Shown: positions 1 through 12,000 of the stretch, in pieces
Position numbering within the stretch: the first letter of the stretch is position 1
Layout: each line of letters starts with the position of its first letter
Assembly (NCBI GenBank): GCA_024516155.1
Contig: JAJJXM010000024.1
Location: forward strand, 248,001 to 312,000
Reading direction: 5' to 3'
Length of the DNA: 64,000 bases
From: Pyronema omphalodes
Lineage: Eukaryota > Ascomycota > Pezizomycetes > Pezizales > Pyronemataceae
Translations under genes and position numbers: made by a program
Notes under the pieces: model-generated
Told to the model about the DNA's origin: nothing
The model's input: the letters and a program-made list of their open reading frames with translations, nothing else
The model's database searches: none

Positions 1-3000
1 GAAACCTGGCCATCTTGCGATGCATGTGTCAATGCAGTCGTGCCAATATTGTCAGCCCGATTTAGGTCGATACCGTCTTCCTGGAGGAACAGCTTCACAA
101 CTGAATCGTGGCCCTGTCCGCATGCCCATGACAGTGGGGTCCGGCTAGCTGCATCTGCTAGGTTGATGTCGACGCCCTTCTTTAACAGGATACGCACTAT
201 TGACTCATTTCCAACATAACACGCCTGTAACAACATTGTACTACCGCCCAACTTGGTGTCACAATCAATTATCTGGCCCGGCCCCTCCAGTAGAGTAGTG
301 AAAACCTTATCCAAACCACAGCTGATGGCAAACTGCAAGCGAAGATGGATGTGGTTTGCAAGTATGTATTCATGTTCGTCAGCGTTGTTTTCCAAGTGCG
401 ATTCATAGAAATGCGATAGAAATTTCGAACGCAATCCTGTGGAAATACAATTGAGATTTATTCTGTCTGGAAAGAATTCATGGATCATATCCGTTGAGCA
501 GTGACTGTCGTCTCGCAGGTGGTATCCGAAGTTGCTGGTGGCATAATCGAGAAAACAGAACCTAGCCAAACGGCTCACCTTGACATCGTCGTCAACTTTA
601 GGTTGTGTAGCATCCATATACGGTTTATCGTCGTTGAAGCGTGTGTACTGCAAGCATGTAAATGCCATTTCAGTATGACCATTGGGGAATATTTTGCCGT
701 CCTCATGTAATTGCGTCATGTAATCATGCAGCGATTTATGGAGGAGTCGGACAGTGGATGTCTCTTGGTCGATGATGATCAGGCCGAGGCACCAGTCGAT
801 GAGGGATTCCTCCGATGGAAGGTTGTCCCAGTCTAGTGTCTCATCGTATGCGAGCGGCAGATTTCCAGGTCGAATTTGGCTTGGATCAATTTCAACTGAT
901 AGGGCATGGCGTAACTCGCTGACGGTCAATGGGCGCCGGGCGAGAAATACCCACTTGAGAACTTCCATGGCTTGTTTGGATCTTGCGGATTGTTGGTTCT
1001 TGATCCTGCCGATTGTGCTTTCGAACGCCGTTTCAAGTTTGACAGGCATGGTGGAAAGTGCTTTACGTCTTTTGCTGATAGTTGTCTGGTCCAATACGGT
1101 TTGTACCTGGAGCATCGGAAGTAGAAACCTGAATTGGAGTCATCGTTAGCTATCACGTCACACACTATCACAGGTTAATCCTCCACATCCATGGAATGGA
1201 TCTGTGATCCGGAACGCTGTGGCAACGCAGGTCCCCCAGGACGCGGTTTCCTCCGAGTGACCCAAGAACTGGTCTCCGATTCGATCCACGGTCAGAGCAA
1301 CTCCAAGGCTCCGGGTGGTGACGGGTTAGGAGTACCTATTATCAAGGCGCTCATGCGATGGGACCCTGAACGGGTGACTTCCATTGTCTACCACTGCGTG
1401 CGGCTAGGATTCCACCCAACCGACTGGAAAACTGCCAAAGGAGTCTGTATCCCCAAACCGGGAAAGACTTCTTATCGCAAAGCAAAGAGTTTCCGCATCA
1501 TCTCTCTTTTGAGCTGTCTGGGAAAGTTAGTTGAAAAGGTCGTCGCCACCCTCATCGCGGAGGAAGCTGAAAGGCTGCACGCTTTTCACGCGGGGCAATT
1601 TGGTGGGAGAAGAGGTCGCTCCGCCGTCGACGCCGCGGCAGTCTTAATTGAAACGCTGGAATTCGCTTGGGAAAAGCAGAAACTCGCGGGAGCTCCTTGG
1701 GAAAAGCAGAAACTCGCGGGAGCTCTTATGATGGACGTTAAAGGGGCCTTTCCCACTGTCAATCGAGACTGCCTCATGCGGAAAATGCGGCGAGCAGGCA
1801 TGGATGAATGCTATGTGCGGTGGGTGTCTTCGTTTATGAGTGATCGAAGAGTCGAGATATCATTAGGTGGTGAATCAGGTACACCCATCGAAACGAACAC
1901 CGGCCTCCCCCAAGGATCCCCCGTGTCCCCAGTCCTTTTCTTAATCTACATAGCCGATCTCGCCGATTATGTGGAATCCAGAGTCCCCGACGTAACAGGT
2001 CTGTCGTTTGTCGATGACGTGACCTGGATCGTGACAGGTGATTCTGCTCGGGAGGTCTCCGACAAGCTTGAACTGTCACACCCTAAAATGTGTGAGTATA
2101 GAATAGGTAACATGTATAACATTTAGAGAACATGGCAAACTCGACAGGAGAATGAATAATAAGATTAGTATCCCGGGCCGGAACCCCCTGAGGAGCTCCA
2201 GCTAGCCACGTCACGTGATTCGTGACTTTCCGAAAGGACCTCACGAGGATCCCGGCCCGAGGCGTCGCTACCTGTTATTCACTGTCAGTTTGGGAGGATC
2301 AAAGATGGATGGGAACGAGTATCAACTTACCTCATGGGTGTCGACTTACCCATGAGAAAACTACAGACGACGCTGATGGAGAACAGAAGACGACGGCGAA
2401 GGAACACCTCCTTATACTTGAGGATATGTTCCACCAAGCACGGCTACCAGAGGGCTTGCAAGAGAAGGGAATTCTCAGGAGCATGCAAGGCAGGCGAATT
2501 GAATCATCCGAGGTCTGAGTTGGGCGGATAGTCGGCCAAGGAAGAAGGCAGAGTCTAGTCAGCCAACAGGAGTGGAGCGCAGGACAAGGGTCAAGATTGC
2601 ATCAGCATGAGACGACGTTCTGCAGCAAGGAACACCACTGAGGAAACTGTTGGACGGAACTGATATGACGCGACCTTAGGCCAATGACTACCAACTGCAA
2701 GATAAGACGGCGTTTGCGTACACACCAGGGTGTGGCTGCGCGCAAGTGCGCGCAGGTGGGGCAAATGACATCACACAGGAATGTGACGGGGCAGTGCGCT
2801 CCGGTAGGGCATGGTACGCCTTATGATGTCAGATTCCTTCACTCGCAATCGAGATTCTCTAGGGAGATCTATGATCAAGACGACTCATAAGATATATGAC
2901 TCACATGTCATTATCAGAGGAGTCACTGCATTATGCGCTCAAGTGGAGTCACCATCCACTAGGCGCTTAATCCCAATACCTGATTGGAAGGTGTGGTAGC

Positions 3001-6000
3001 ACGGCAAGGAATGTCAAGGATTAATCTGACACGCAGGTCATCATGCAAGTGAGCAATTAATATAATTGCGCATGCAGCATGATGCGAGCCATCAGCAGAT
3101 TTGTCAAAGAATTGACTCACGTCTTATCTCCTAAGCTTAGTTTGGAAGTTGGTTCCCTTGGGAAGTCTGGGCGAACTTGTAGACGAAAGTCTATAAAAGA
3201 CCCTAAGTCTTCCCACCGTCTCCTCCGGCATCAGCAACTTGATCTCTTGTTACGACATACCTACCTACACCAGAATACCTCAGGACGAGACCCTTAAGTT
3301 TATTCGGCCTGTGATCGATTAGTTTACTTCCTAGCTTCTAGGGAAATCTATTTGTTGAATACCTTTCAAACGAAGAACGACTGATCGAATAAGCCTCTCT
3401 ATTGAAAGCCTCAATAGCCAGGTTCACACTATAAACTTAAGGCTCAAGCTACTAAGTTTACTTTTCGACACGATAACGGAAGACCCTCTTCTAGGGCAAG
3501 AAACACCAACACTCCTCTGAAAACTACAAACAAAAACTTCAATCTACAATGGCCTCACGCAGACTCACCGGCGATGCCACCCACGACGACGGACTTGATG
3601 CGCCCATGGCTGATACTGTCAGCATCACCCGTCCTCGCTCCTGGGAGGAAGTCACCTCTGTGGGACAACCAAGGGTTCATCATGGCACCACCCTTCACCT
3701 AGGCGAAGTACCACAATGGGTGATTTTGATGATGGAAAGGATGAATTCGACTGAGGAGGACATTAAGAGATTGATGGAAGCAGCAGGATCAGGAGCTGCA
3801 ATGAACGAAGAACTACAACGGATGAAGGGACTCTATCAGGAAATGGCCCAGGGGATGCAGAAAGCTTACGACATCCTAGCAAAGAAGGGCAACCTTGACC
3901 AAGAAGTCAACCTTCAAACCGTTACCAGACTCGTTCAGGCCAGCAACGACTTTGCCGGCCAAGTTTGGAGGACAATTGGCGAACTTGCCACGGACACTCA
4001 AACCAAAGAGGCAGCCAACCAAGCGGCTGCAGAAAGACTCAAACACGGCATTCAGACGACCAATGCCATCCTCGAAGCCTTTGCCCAGAGGCAATTACAA
4101 ATCAACAAGGAAATCGAGGAATGGGCCTTTCAAAAGAATACACAAGACGCCATCCGAGAGCAGGATGATGAACAAAGAGATAGGCGGATTGCAGCTCTGT
4201 CTAGAGCTGAAGAGGTGCACCAGCAACGTCTGCTGGATTATGAAGAGCAGAGAGAGGAGGAAAAGATGGAATTGGTAAACAAGGTTATTGGCCTTGTTAT
4301 GTCAAAAATCCAGAGAAAGGAACATTTCGATGCTAAGTCTCTAACCGAGGCTATGCATGAGGAGATGACTCCCAGACCTCCCTCCCTCGGCAGAGCACCT
4401 GAAGTCCCCTTGCCTCCATCAGAGGATGGAACCCCTGCAGACAACGGCAGAAATGGTGGTAGGGGCAGTAAACCACCAGGAGGAGGACTCCCACCACCTC
4501 CACCACCACCATCTGATCCTTCGGACGGCGAAGACTCAGATGATTCATACATCAGAAAAGCGTTGGAGAGAAAGCGCCAGGAGCGCAAACAAAAGGCTCA
4601 ACAAAAGAAGCCTGAAGCAAAAAATGCAACGGAAGCATTTTTGGAATCACTTGTCAACAAATTGCAGCAATCTGGGGTCAACGAACCAAGGAGACCAAAA
4701 ATGCCTGAGATGAAGGCTCCACAATATTTTTCCGGGAAAGACAAGAATTTATTTAGGGCTTGGTGGATGTCTGTTCAAGACTATATTGCAACATACGCCA
4801 AGGCGTTCCCGGACGAGGATGACCAGGTAAAATGGGTTGGGAGCTTGCTTACTCACAAAGCTCTCAGTTGGCACCAGGAACGGCGAAAATCGATTCAAAG
4901 GCAAGGACTCAAAGATACATGGCAAGCTTTCTCAAGCTCTATTGAAACTAGGTTTGAGGATAAGCGGGAAGCCCAGAAGGACGTTAAGAGGATTACGGAA
5001 CTCCAGTATGAGGGAGACATCGATGACTATATCACCAAGTTGGAGGATCTTAATATGCGTGTGGGAGCAATTGGTCCTATGTATAGGAATGTGATTTGGG
5101 AGGCCATGACACCGGCCATTAAGAAGATGGTATATCAGAGAGTTGGGGGAATCCCAACTGACGATGAAGCAATGATTGATGCAGTGAAGGAAGCTGCTCA
5201 CGTTGTTGAAAATTTGGATGAGGAATTAAAGGGTCATAAAAAGAAGTCTTTGGAGGTACGAGAGGACCGCCATAAGGACAAGGGAAAACAAAAGGAAACT
5301 GTGCGCCCTAAGGAGGTGCAGCACAAAGACAAATTTAAGGAGAAAAAGGAGAAAAAAGGTTTTGCAGGAAAGAAGGACAAGAAGTCTATTTTTGCGTCGG
5401 GAAGGGAGGCTCTGAACAATGTTCCTCAGAGCGAAATCGACAAACATAAAAAGGATAAGGCTGACTGTTGGAGATGCGGACGATCTGGGCACAAAATGTT
5501 TGATTGTTACGCTAAAAAGACAGTTGGAGGAACAGAGCTCTCTGGCGAAGGAAAGGTTGCTTCCTCTGGCAAGAGGAAGAGAGACGATGATGATGATGGA
5601 AACAAAGGGCAGGAGAAGCCCAAGGAAACAAAAAAGACAAAGACCGCAGCAGTGCGGCAGGATGAGGATGAAATAATGGAAGATGCTCAGCCCAGGATTT
5701 GGGAGATTGAGCAAAATGATGAGGAGTCGGATTTTTAAGATCCTCTAGGGTTGCGTCACCTGAGGAGGAGGAATGTACATCTGACGCAGAAAATATTATT
5801 TGTTCAGGGACAAAAAGGAAAATTTCGGACAGCTTGGAGTCGACCAAGACAAAACTTCGACGAACCGACAAAGGAACCTCTTCCAAAGGAACAAAAATGG
5901 AAGCTGTGGTTCCACCCCATCATGGAAAAAGGCCAATTATCAACATGGTGTTGACTTGGTCTAAGAACAAATTCAGAACGGTGCGAGTCCTCCTTGATAC

Positions 6001-9000
6001 AGGCTCCACCTCAGCTTTACTGGACAAAGGTTTTGTCCAAACTTACAAAATTCCTACTGTGAAGAGAGACCAGCCTCTTCAAATTCGCAACTTCAATAAT
6101 GAGGTAGTTGCTGGAGCTGGAGAATTCTTTACGGTACCTTTCATGCTGCAACATAAACAACACTTTGCAGCCGAATCCTTCGAAGTCGCCCCTCTTGACA
6201 GCGACTGCGATGTCATCTTACCATACTGGTGGATGGCAAAACACCAACCTTGCAACATGTGGGGAGAAAGCAATAACATCTCCTTCACAACTCCACGTTG
6301 CACCGAACATTGTACTAAGGCTCAGGCCAGTACATTCTCCCTTAAGGTCGATAGACGAGTACTCGACCACCCTGAGGCCTCAGTTATAGGCCATATATCA
6401 GCCATTGCCACTAAAGAGGAATTGTCAGAGGCACTTCAACAAGTCCCTGAGAAATTCCGTAAGTGGATCAATATCATGACCAAGGAAGCAGCAGACAAGC
6501 TTCCAGAACACAAGTCTTACGACCATGCCATAGACTTAAAGGAAGGAGAGACTCCTCCTTGGGGACCAGTCTATGCGCTTAATGAAGTTGAACTGGAGAC
6601 ACTCAGAGAATGGCTAAAAGAAATGCTAAGGACAGGCAAGATTAGACCATCAAAATCTCCTGCCGCAGCACCCATTCTCTTTGTGCCAAAACCCCATGGG
6701 CGAGGTTTACGACTTTGTGTTGACTATAGGGGGATTAATAAAATAACAATAGCAAATCGCTACCCCCTCCCTCTTATGTCTGAATTACAAGACAGAGTAA
6801 GAGGAGCTAGGTTCTTCACGAAAATGGATTTGAAGAACGGTTATCATTTGATTAGGATCAAAGAAGGCGATGAATGGAAAACAGCCTTCAGATGCAGGTA
6901 TGGGCTTTATGAGTTTTTGGTTATGCCCTTTGGATTAAGCAATGCACCGGCCACATTCCAGGATATGATGAATCATATCTTTAGGGACATGTTGGATCAG
7001 GGAGTGATTGCTTATATTGATGATGTTCTGATTTACGCTGAGACGGAGGAGGAACATGATGAATTGGTTAAGGAAGTCTTAAAAAGACTGGAAGAAAATG
7101 GGCTGGTAATATCTCCGGAAAAATGTGTTTGGGGGACAAACAAAGTGGAATTTTTGGGGTATATTATAAGCGAAAAGGGAATTGAGATGGCAAAGGATAA
7201 AGTGGAAACCGTCCTGGTTTGGGAACCTCCTAGATCCTTGAAAGAGACACAAGGCTTTCTTGGATTTGCAAACTTCTATCGCCGATTCATAAAGGACTTT
7301 TCAAGAATTTGTCGTCCTCTTACTGAATCTACCAAGGGCGATCCAAAGAAGTGGGAATGGACTGTTGCCATGGAATTGGCATTTGATGAGTTGAAGCAGA
7401 GGTTTACGAAGGCACCAATATTGGGTCATTTTGATCCTAAAAAGGTTTGCATTGTTGAAACTGATGCTTCTGACTTTGCCTTAGGCGCAGTCCTTTCTCA
7501 GAAAGGAGAGGACGGAAAGCTGCACCCTATTGCTTTTCACTCCAGGAAATTTACTCCGGCAGAAATCAACTACGAAATCCATGATAAAGAGCTTTTAGCT
7601 ATTGTGGATTCGTTTAAAATATGGAGAAGATACTTGGAGGGAGCAATGCACACAGTTCAGGTATTCAGCGACCATCAAAATTTGGAGTACTTCACCACAA
7701 CAAAAGTACTCAATCGTCGCCAAGCAAGGTGGGCTCAAGAACTTGCTGGTATTGACTTTAAAATTTTTTACAGACCTGGAAGTAAGAATGGGAAGCCAGA
7801 TGCATTGTCAAGGCGTCCGGAGTTCCGCCCTGAAAAGGGGGGAGGTGAGGATCAGCCGATTACGACTATCCTTCACAAAGAACATTTTGCATCCATTTCA
7901 GCAATCAGCAGTGGAGGAGAAGGAACTTCATTCATGGTTTCTTCAGCACGGCTCAATTCTATTCCTTCTGTTAAATGGTCTGGCGAATTTTTGAAGATGG
8001 TTAAAGAAGCTGGAGAACTGGACGAAAATTATAAAAAAGCAGCAAACAAAATAAAGGATCCACTAACGATAGAAGATGGCATAATCTATCGGAAAGAAAA
8101 GTTATGGGTGCCAAAGGATTTAGTCAACATGGTCCGGGAATCGGAGCACAACTCGAAAATTGCAGGACACTTTGGTCAGGATAAGACCATTGAATTAATA
8201 AGAAGAAACTTTTGGTGGCCGAAGATGGATGAACAAATAATTGAATATATTCAAAGCTGTTTGGAATGTCAGAAGGACAAGACGGCTAGGCACCTTAAGT
8301 ATGGGATGTTGCAACCTTTGGAATTAACATATGCCCCATGGCAGTCTGTTGCTATGGATTTCATCACCGACCTACCAGAATCAAATGGGTGTGATCAACT
8401 ATGGGTTATAGTTGATCGATTTACTAAAATGGCGCACTTCATTCCCCTACAGAAAGATGGCAAGACAACTGCAGACCTTGTCAGGATTTTCGCAAAGGAA
8501 ATTTGGAAGTTGCACGGCTTACCCAAGGACATAGTGTCGGACAGAGACTCCAGGTTCACAAGCACCACCTGGAAAGCATTTCTTGGAACGTTAGGAATAA
8601 AACCAAGAATGTCAACAGCCTTCCACCCACAAACAGATGGACAAACGGAACGGCTGAACCAAACAATTGAAGCTTACCTCCGCTCTTTTGTTAACCACGA
8701 AATGGACGACTGGGCTGATCTCTTACCCATGGCTGAGTTCGCATACAATAACTCAGTCACAAGCGCAACTGGACTGTCACCCTTTTACGCTAACTATGGG
8801 TTCTACCCAAATACGAGCAACCCTTCGGCAACTGCTGTGCGCAACCCAGCCAGCAAAGCCTACGCCCACTGGATGCATACGATTCATGAAGGAGCCAAGT
8901 TAGCCCTTCAAAAAACACAAGAAAGAATGAAACGTTATGCAGACCAGAAACGACAGGAGGCACCAGAATACCAAGTAGGAGACTTGGTTATGTTAGATGG

Positions 9001-12000
9001 ACGCAACATACGAACCAGACGCCCATCAAGGAAGTTAGACCATAAACTACATGGTCCCTTCCAAGTCGAAAAGGTCATCTCCCCATCAGCAGTACGACTC
9101 ACGCTCCCACGAAAATGGAAGATACACAACGTCTTCCATACCTCTTTACTTGAGCCCTTTAGAGCAGGAACTCGGGCTCCACCAGACACAAATAAAATTT
9201 TACGGGAGGCAGATGATGTTGAGGGAAGCGAGGAATATGATATCGATGAAGTCATGAGCAGCTATAAATCTGGGAATCGAGTATTGTACCTTGTTAAATG
9301 GCTAGGTTGGCCCAACAAAAAAGACTGGACGGCAGAACCATTCGACAACTTTTCAGTAGGAGGTCAGGAGAAGTTACGAGAGTTTCATCTCAAGTACCCT
9401 GATTCTCCGAGGGACTACCGACTCAAGGATTAAGGCTTAATGTTTTTCCCCACGAGGTTTTCATTAGGTCGAGTTGGTAGTAGGATGTAGGGGCTGGAGG
9501 ACTACATCCATATATGATCACTTAATCACTTGGCTGCGGCGAGGTGCGATCACAGAATGATGAACTACTTGCTTCGGGACGAAGCTTGAACAGGGGGGAG
9601 GTGGTGTCACACCCTATAATGTGTGAGTATAGAATAGGTAACATGTATAACATTTAGAGAACATGGCAAACTCGACAGGAGAATGAATAATAAGATTAGT
9701 ATCCCGGGCCGGAACCCCCTGAGGAGCTCCAGCTAGCCACGTCACGTGATTCGTGACTTTCCGAAAGGACCTCACGAGGATCCCGGCCCGAGGCGTCGCT
9801 ACCTGTTATTCACTGTCAGTTTGGGAGGATCAAAGATGGATGGGAACGAGTATCAACTTACCTCATGGGTGTCGACTTACCCATGAGAAAACTACAGACG
9901 ACGCTGATGGAGAACAGAAGACGACGGCGAAGGAACACCTCCTTATACTTGAGGATATGTTCCACCAAGCACGGCTACCAGAGGGCTTGCAAGAGAAGGG
10001 AATTCTCAGGAGCATGCAAGGCAGGCGAATTGAATCATCCGAGGTCTGAGTTGGGCGGATAGTCGGCCAAGGAAGAAGGCAGAGTCTAGTCAGCCAACAG
10101 GAGTGGAGCGCAGGACAAGGGTCAAGATTGCATCAGCATGAGACGACGTTCTGCAGCAAGGAACACCACTCAGGAAACTGTTGGACGGAACTGATATGAC
10201 GCGACCTTAGGCCAATGACTACCAACTGCAAGATAAGACGGCGTTTGCGTACACACCAGGGTGTGGCTGCGCGCAAGTGCGCGCAGGTGGGGCAAATGAC
10301 ATCACACAGGAATGTGACGGGGCAGTGCGCTCCGGTAGGGCATGGTACGCCTTATGATGTCAGATTCCTTCACTCGCAATCGAGATTCTCTAGGGAGATC
10401 TATGATCAAGACGACTCATAAGATATATGACTCACATGTCATTATCAGAGGAGTCACTGCATTATGCGCTCAAGTGGAGTCACCCTCCACTAGGCGCTTA
10501 ATCCCAATACCTGATTGGAAGGTGTGGTAGCACGGCAAGGAATGTCAAGGATTAATCTGACACGCAGGTCATCATGCAAGTGAGCAATTAATATAATTGC
10601 GCATGCAGCATGATGCGAGCCATCAGCAGATTTGTCAAAGAATTGACTCACGTCTTATCTCCTAAGCTTAGTTTGGAAGTTGGTTCCCTTGGGAAGTCTG
10701 GGCGAACTTGTAGACGAAAGTCTATAAAAGACCCTGAGTCTTCCCACCGTCTCCTCCGGCATCAGCAACTTGATCTCTTGTTACGACATACCTACCTACA
10801 CCAGAATACCTCAGGACGAGACCCTTAAGTTTATTCGGCCTGTGATCGATTAGTTTACTTCCTAGCTTCTAGGGAAATCTATTTGTTGAATACCTTTCAA
10901 ACGAAGAACAACTGATCGAATAAGCCTCTCTATTGAAAGCCTCAATAGCCAGGTTCACATGAACGGTGTGCAAACGCATGCTCGTGGTGGGCCTCCACCA
11001 ACGCGGTGGTGTTTGAAAAAGAAAAGACGGAAGCCATGCTTTTCTCTCGACGGAGGGGAGAGGCTAACCCTGACGAGGTCACAGTCTCGGTAGGTCCTCA
11101 CCAGATCCCGTTCGCCTCGACAGCCATCCGTTGGCTCGGCTTTTGGCTCGATCCAAAGCTCACTTTCAACCACCATCACCAAAAGTGGTTGACCAAAGCT
11201 AGGCAACAGCATGCTCGTCTCGCGAGGCTTTGTCGTGCTCAGGGACTCCCTCCGGGGAGCACTGCTAATCTGCAAAAGGCGGTGGTCCAGTCAGTGGCTA
11301 TGTATGGCGCTGAGATCAACGCAGTCCGGCGCCTAAAAGGCAAGAGCTCGGGACGCACTGCGCGGCTGCAACTGCTCCTCAATAAGCAAGCACGAGCGGT
11401 CACGGGGTGCTTCAAAACGACTCCACTCGGCTTCTTGATAGCTGAAAGTGCCGTACGCCCAGCGGAAGCGCTCATCAAGGGCCGAGAAGCAAAATTTAGG
11501 TCACGCCTTCTCACTCGCCCCCGCCCCGCCCCCCCGCGACAGGCACCCAACCGTCCCCGACCGCTGCGGCTATCACTCGGCTGCTTAAACGTACGGAAAA
11601 GGCATGTGGGTTCGACGCAGTCGAAAAAGTAACAGTCCCCGACCGCTTTCGTCGCTTCCCCGTGGTGATCGCACCCAGAGCTGAAGCTGAAACCTTCGCC
11701 CGGAATTGGAGAAACCTCACGTCCACGACGTGCATCTGGACAGATGGCTCTCGAATGGAGGGGCATACGGGAGCGGGAGTCGTCCGCTACATCAACGGTG
11801 CCTTTCGTTCTTCCCAGCACTACTTGGGCCGTCATACGGAGGTTTTCGACGCTGAACTCTACGCCATTTGGCGAGGGCTCAAGGAGTTCCATTCCAATCA
11901 CTTCTGGGACCCCAACTCGAACACCAAAGCGATCGTCTTTTCAGACGCCCAGGCTGCTCTCAAGCGTCTGGAGTCTGACACCCCCGGTCCTGGGCAAGAG

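Larger units (their letters stand above)
2074..10959 (+). mobile_element. Complete Ty3/gypsy chromovirus LTR retrotransposon
   Basis: An 8,886 bp element with two 1,355 bp LTRs (TG...CA), a PBS-like site, gag, pol in the order protease-RT-RNase H-integrase with a C-terminal chromodomain, and a polypurine tract before the 3' LTR. Both long frames are open. LTRs differ at only five positions that I could find (2086/9617, 2640/10171, 2954/10485, 3205/10736, 3379/10910), so insertion is recent. It sits in the RT domain of the truncated Tad1 LINE. Confidence 0.97.

Noticed and set aside
754..1149. 131-codon plus-strand ORF at the left edge
   Set aside because: Antisense to the open NLR1 last exon, whose protein matches NLR2.
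1191..2126. 311-codon ORF starting at 1191 as an intact gene
   Set aside because: Its ATG is in host intron sequence and its end is in the LTR. It is a chance-opened LINE fragment.
2222..3297. Short ORFs of 60-98 codons in the LTRs (also at 9753-10828)
   Set aside because: They recur identically at the same offset in both LTRs, overlap each other in different frames and have no domains. They are LTR sequence.
5226..5886. Minus-strand hydrophobic ORFs opposite gag
   Set aside because: Antisense of the Lys/Glu-rich gag tail, which always yields Phe/Leu-rich shadow frames.
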